A stretch of 64,000 nucleotides of DNA from Saccharibacillus soli (lineage in GTDB: Bacteria > Bacillota > Bacilli > Paenibacillales > Paenibacillaceae). The stretch lies in the NCBI GenBank assembly GCA_002189105.1, contig NIOB01000007.1, forward strand, positions 248,001 through 312,000, given 5' to 3'. Shown piece by piece: positions 63,824 to 64,000 of the stretch; within the stretch, counting starts at the first letter, position 1, and each line of letters starts with the position of its first letter. The notes below the pieces were generated by a model. That model ran no database searches and was not told where the DNA came from. It worked only from the letters and a program-made list of their open reading frames with translations. Both the position numbers and the translations under genes were made by a program.

Positions 63824-64000
63824 TGAGCTTTCGGGACTGGGGCTGGCCATGCGCGCCGGAAAGATGGTTACCGGAGACGAAATGGTCATCAAAGCCATTC
63901 GGTCGCGCGAAGCCAAGTTAGTCGTCTTGGCCGGCGATGCCTCGTCCAATACCCAGAAAAAGTTTCGTGATAAATGCGCTTCATACGGCATTCCTCTGCT
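63816..64000 (+). CDS. ylxQ: L7Ae-family protein YlxQ (partial)
   Basis: The first 61 residues of the L7Ae-like protein are present; the gene continues past the window. It begins MNNELSGLGLAMRAGKMVTG and continues with KAKLVVL-type sequence (REAKLVVLAGDASSNTQKKF), the ribosomal L7Ae/L30e fold pattern. The ATG at 63816 overlaps the end of rnpM. In B. subtilis infB follows. Confidence 0.92.
   Translation, partial: MNNELSGLGLAMRAGKMVTGDEMVIKAIRSREAKLVVLAGDASSNTQKKFRDKCASYGIPL

Overview
The window is a moderately GC-rich chromosomal segment of a motile, endospore-former-type Firmicute, most likely Paenibacillaceae (Paenibacillus or a close relative such as Saccharibacillus). This rests on gene order and protein resemblance. 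The backbone follows the Bacillus subtilis rnhB-ylqG-ylqH-sucCD-dprA-topA-trmFO-hslVU-fla/che-rpsB-tsf-pyrH-frr-uppS-cdsA-dxr-rasP-proS-polC-rimP-nusA-ylxR-ylxQ order. It departs from it in several places: no codV/xerC between trmFO and hslV, no codY between hslU and flgB, an inserted comM/yifB and ohrR, a one-core EF-Ts, and a short eukaryote/archaea-like ProRS at the proS locus. No rRNA, tRNA, CRISPR, prophage, transposase or insertion sequence was seen. Nearly all genes are on the plus strand; comM is the exception.

Layout. 1-3364: end of rnhB, then a FliK-like protein (ylqG), a stand-alone FlhB C-terminal-like protein (ylqH) and yraN. 3401-5214: a terminator shared by both strands and comM on the minus strand with its own promoter. 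5317-5945: ohrR. 6079-8354: sucCD behind an extended -10 promoter and a cre-like site. 8412-15251: dprA, topA, trmFO, hslV, hslU. 15252-15627: a 376-base gap with a possible pseudoknot, a strong bidirectional terminator and a promoter-like box.

15628-48183 is one long fla/che operon: rod and basal body (flgBC, fliEFGHIJ), a MotE-like protein, fliK, flgD, a small flagellar operon protein, hook flgE, swrD, fliL, switch (fliM, fliY, cheY), export gate (fliOPQR, flhBA), placement (flhF, flhG), chemotaxis (cheB, A, W, C, D), sigD, a DUF342/FapA protein, SwrB-like and YceG/MltG-like membrane proteins, and two unknown genes. Many genes overlap by 1-8 bases or start at GTG/TTG codons picked out by Shine-Dalgarno spacing. 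The two longest non-coding gaps inside the operon (fliH-fliI and upstream of flgE) carry an identical 18-base motif next to short hairpins. I could not assign this motif, and it is the most intriguing unexplained signal here.

48205-64000 is housekeeping: rpsB with a strong promoter and a structured leader, tsf, pyrH, frr, uppS, cdsA, dxr, rasP, proS, polC, then rimP-nusA-rnpM-ylxQ behind a near-consensus promoter and a hairpin-rich leader. ylxQ runs off the end. Transcription is punctuated by clear intrinsic terminators, several of them attenuator-like.
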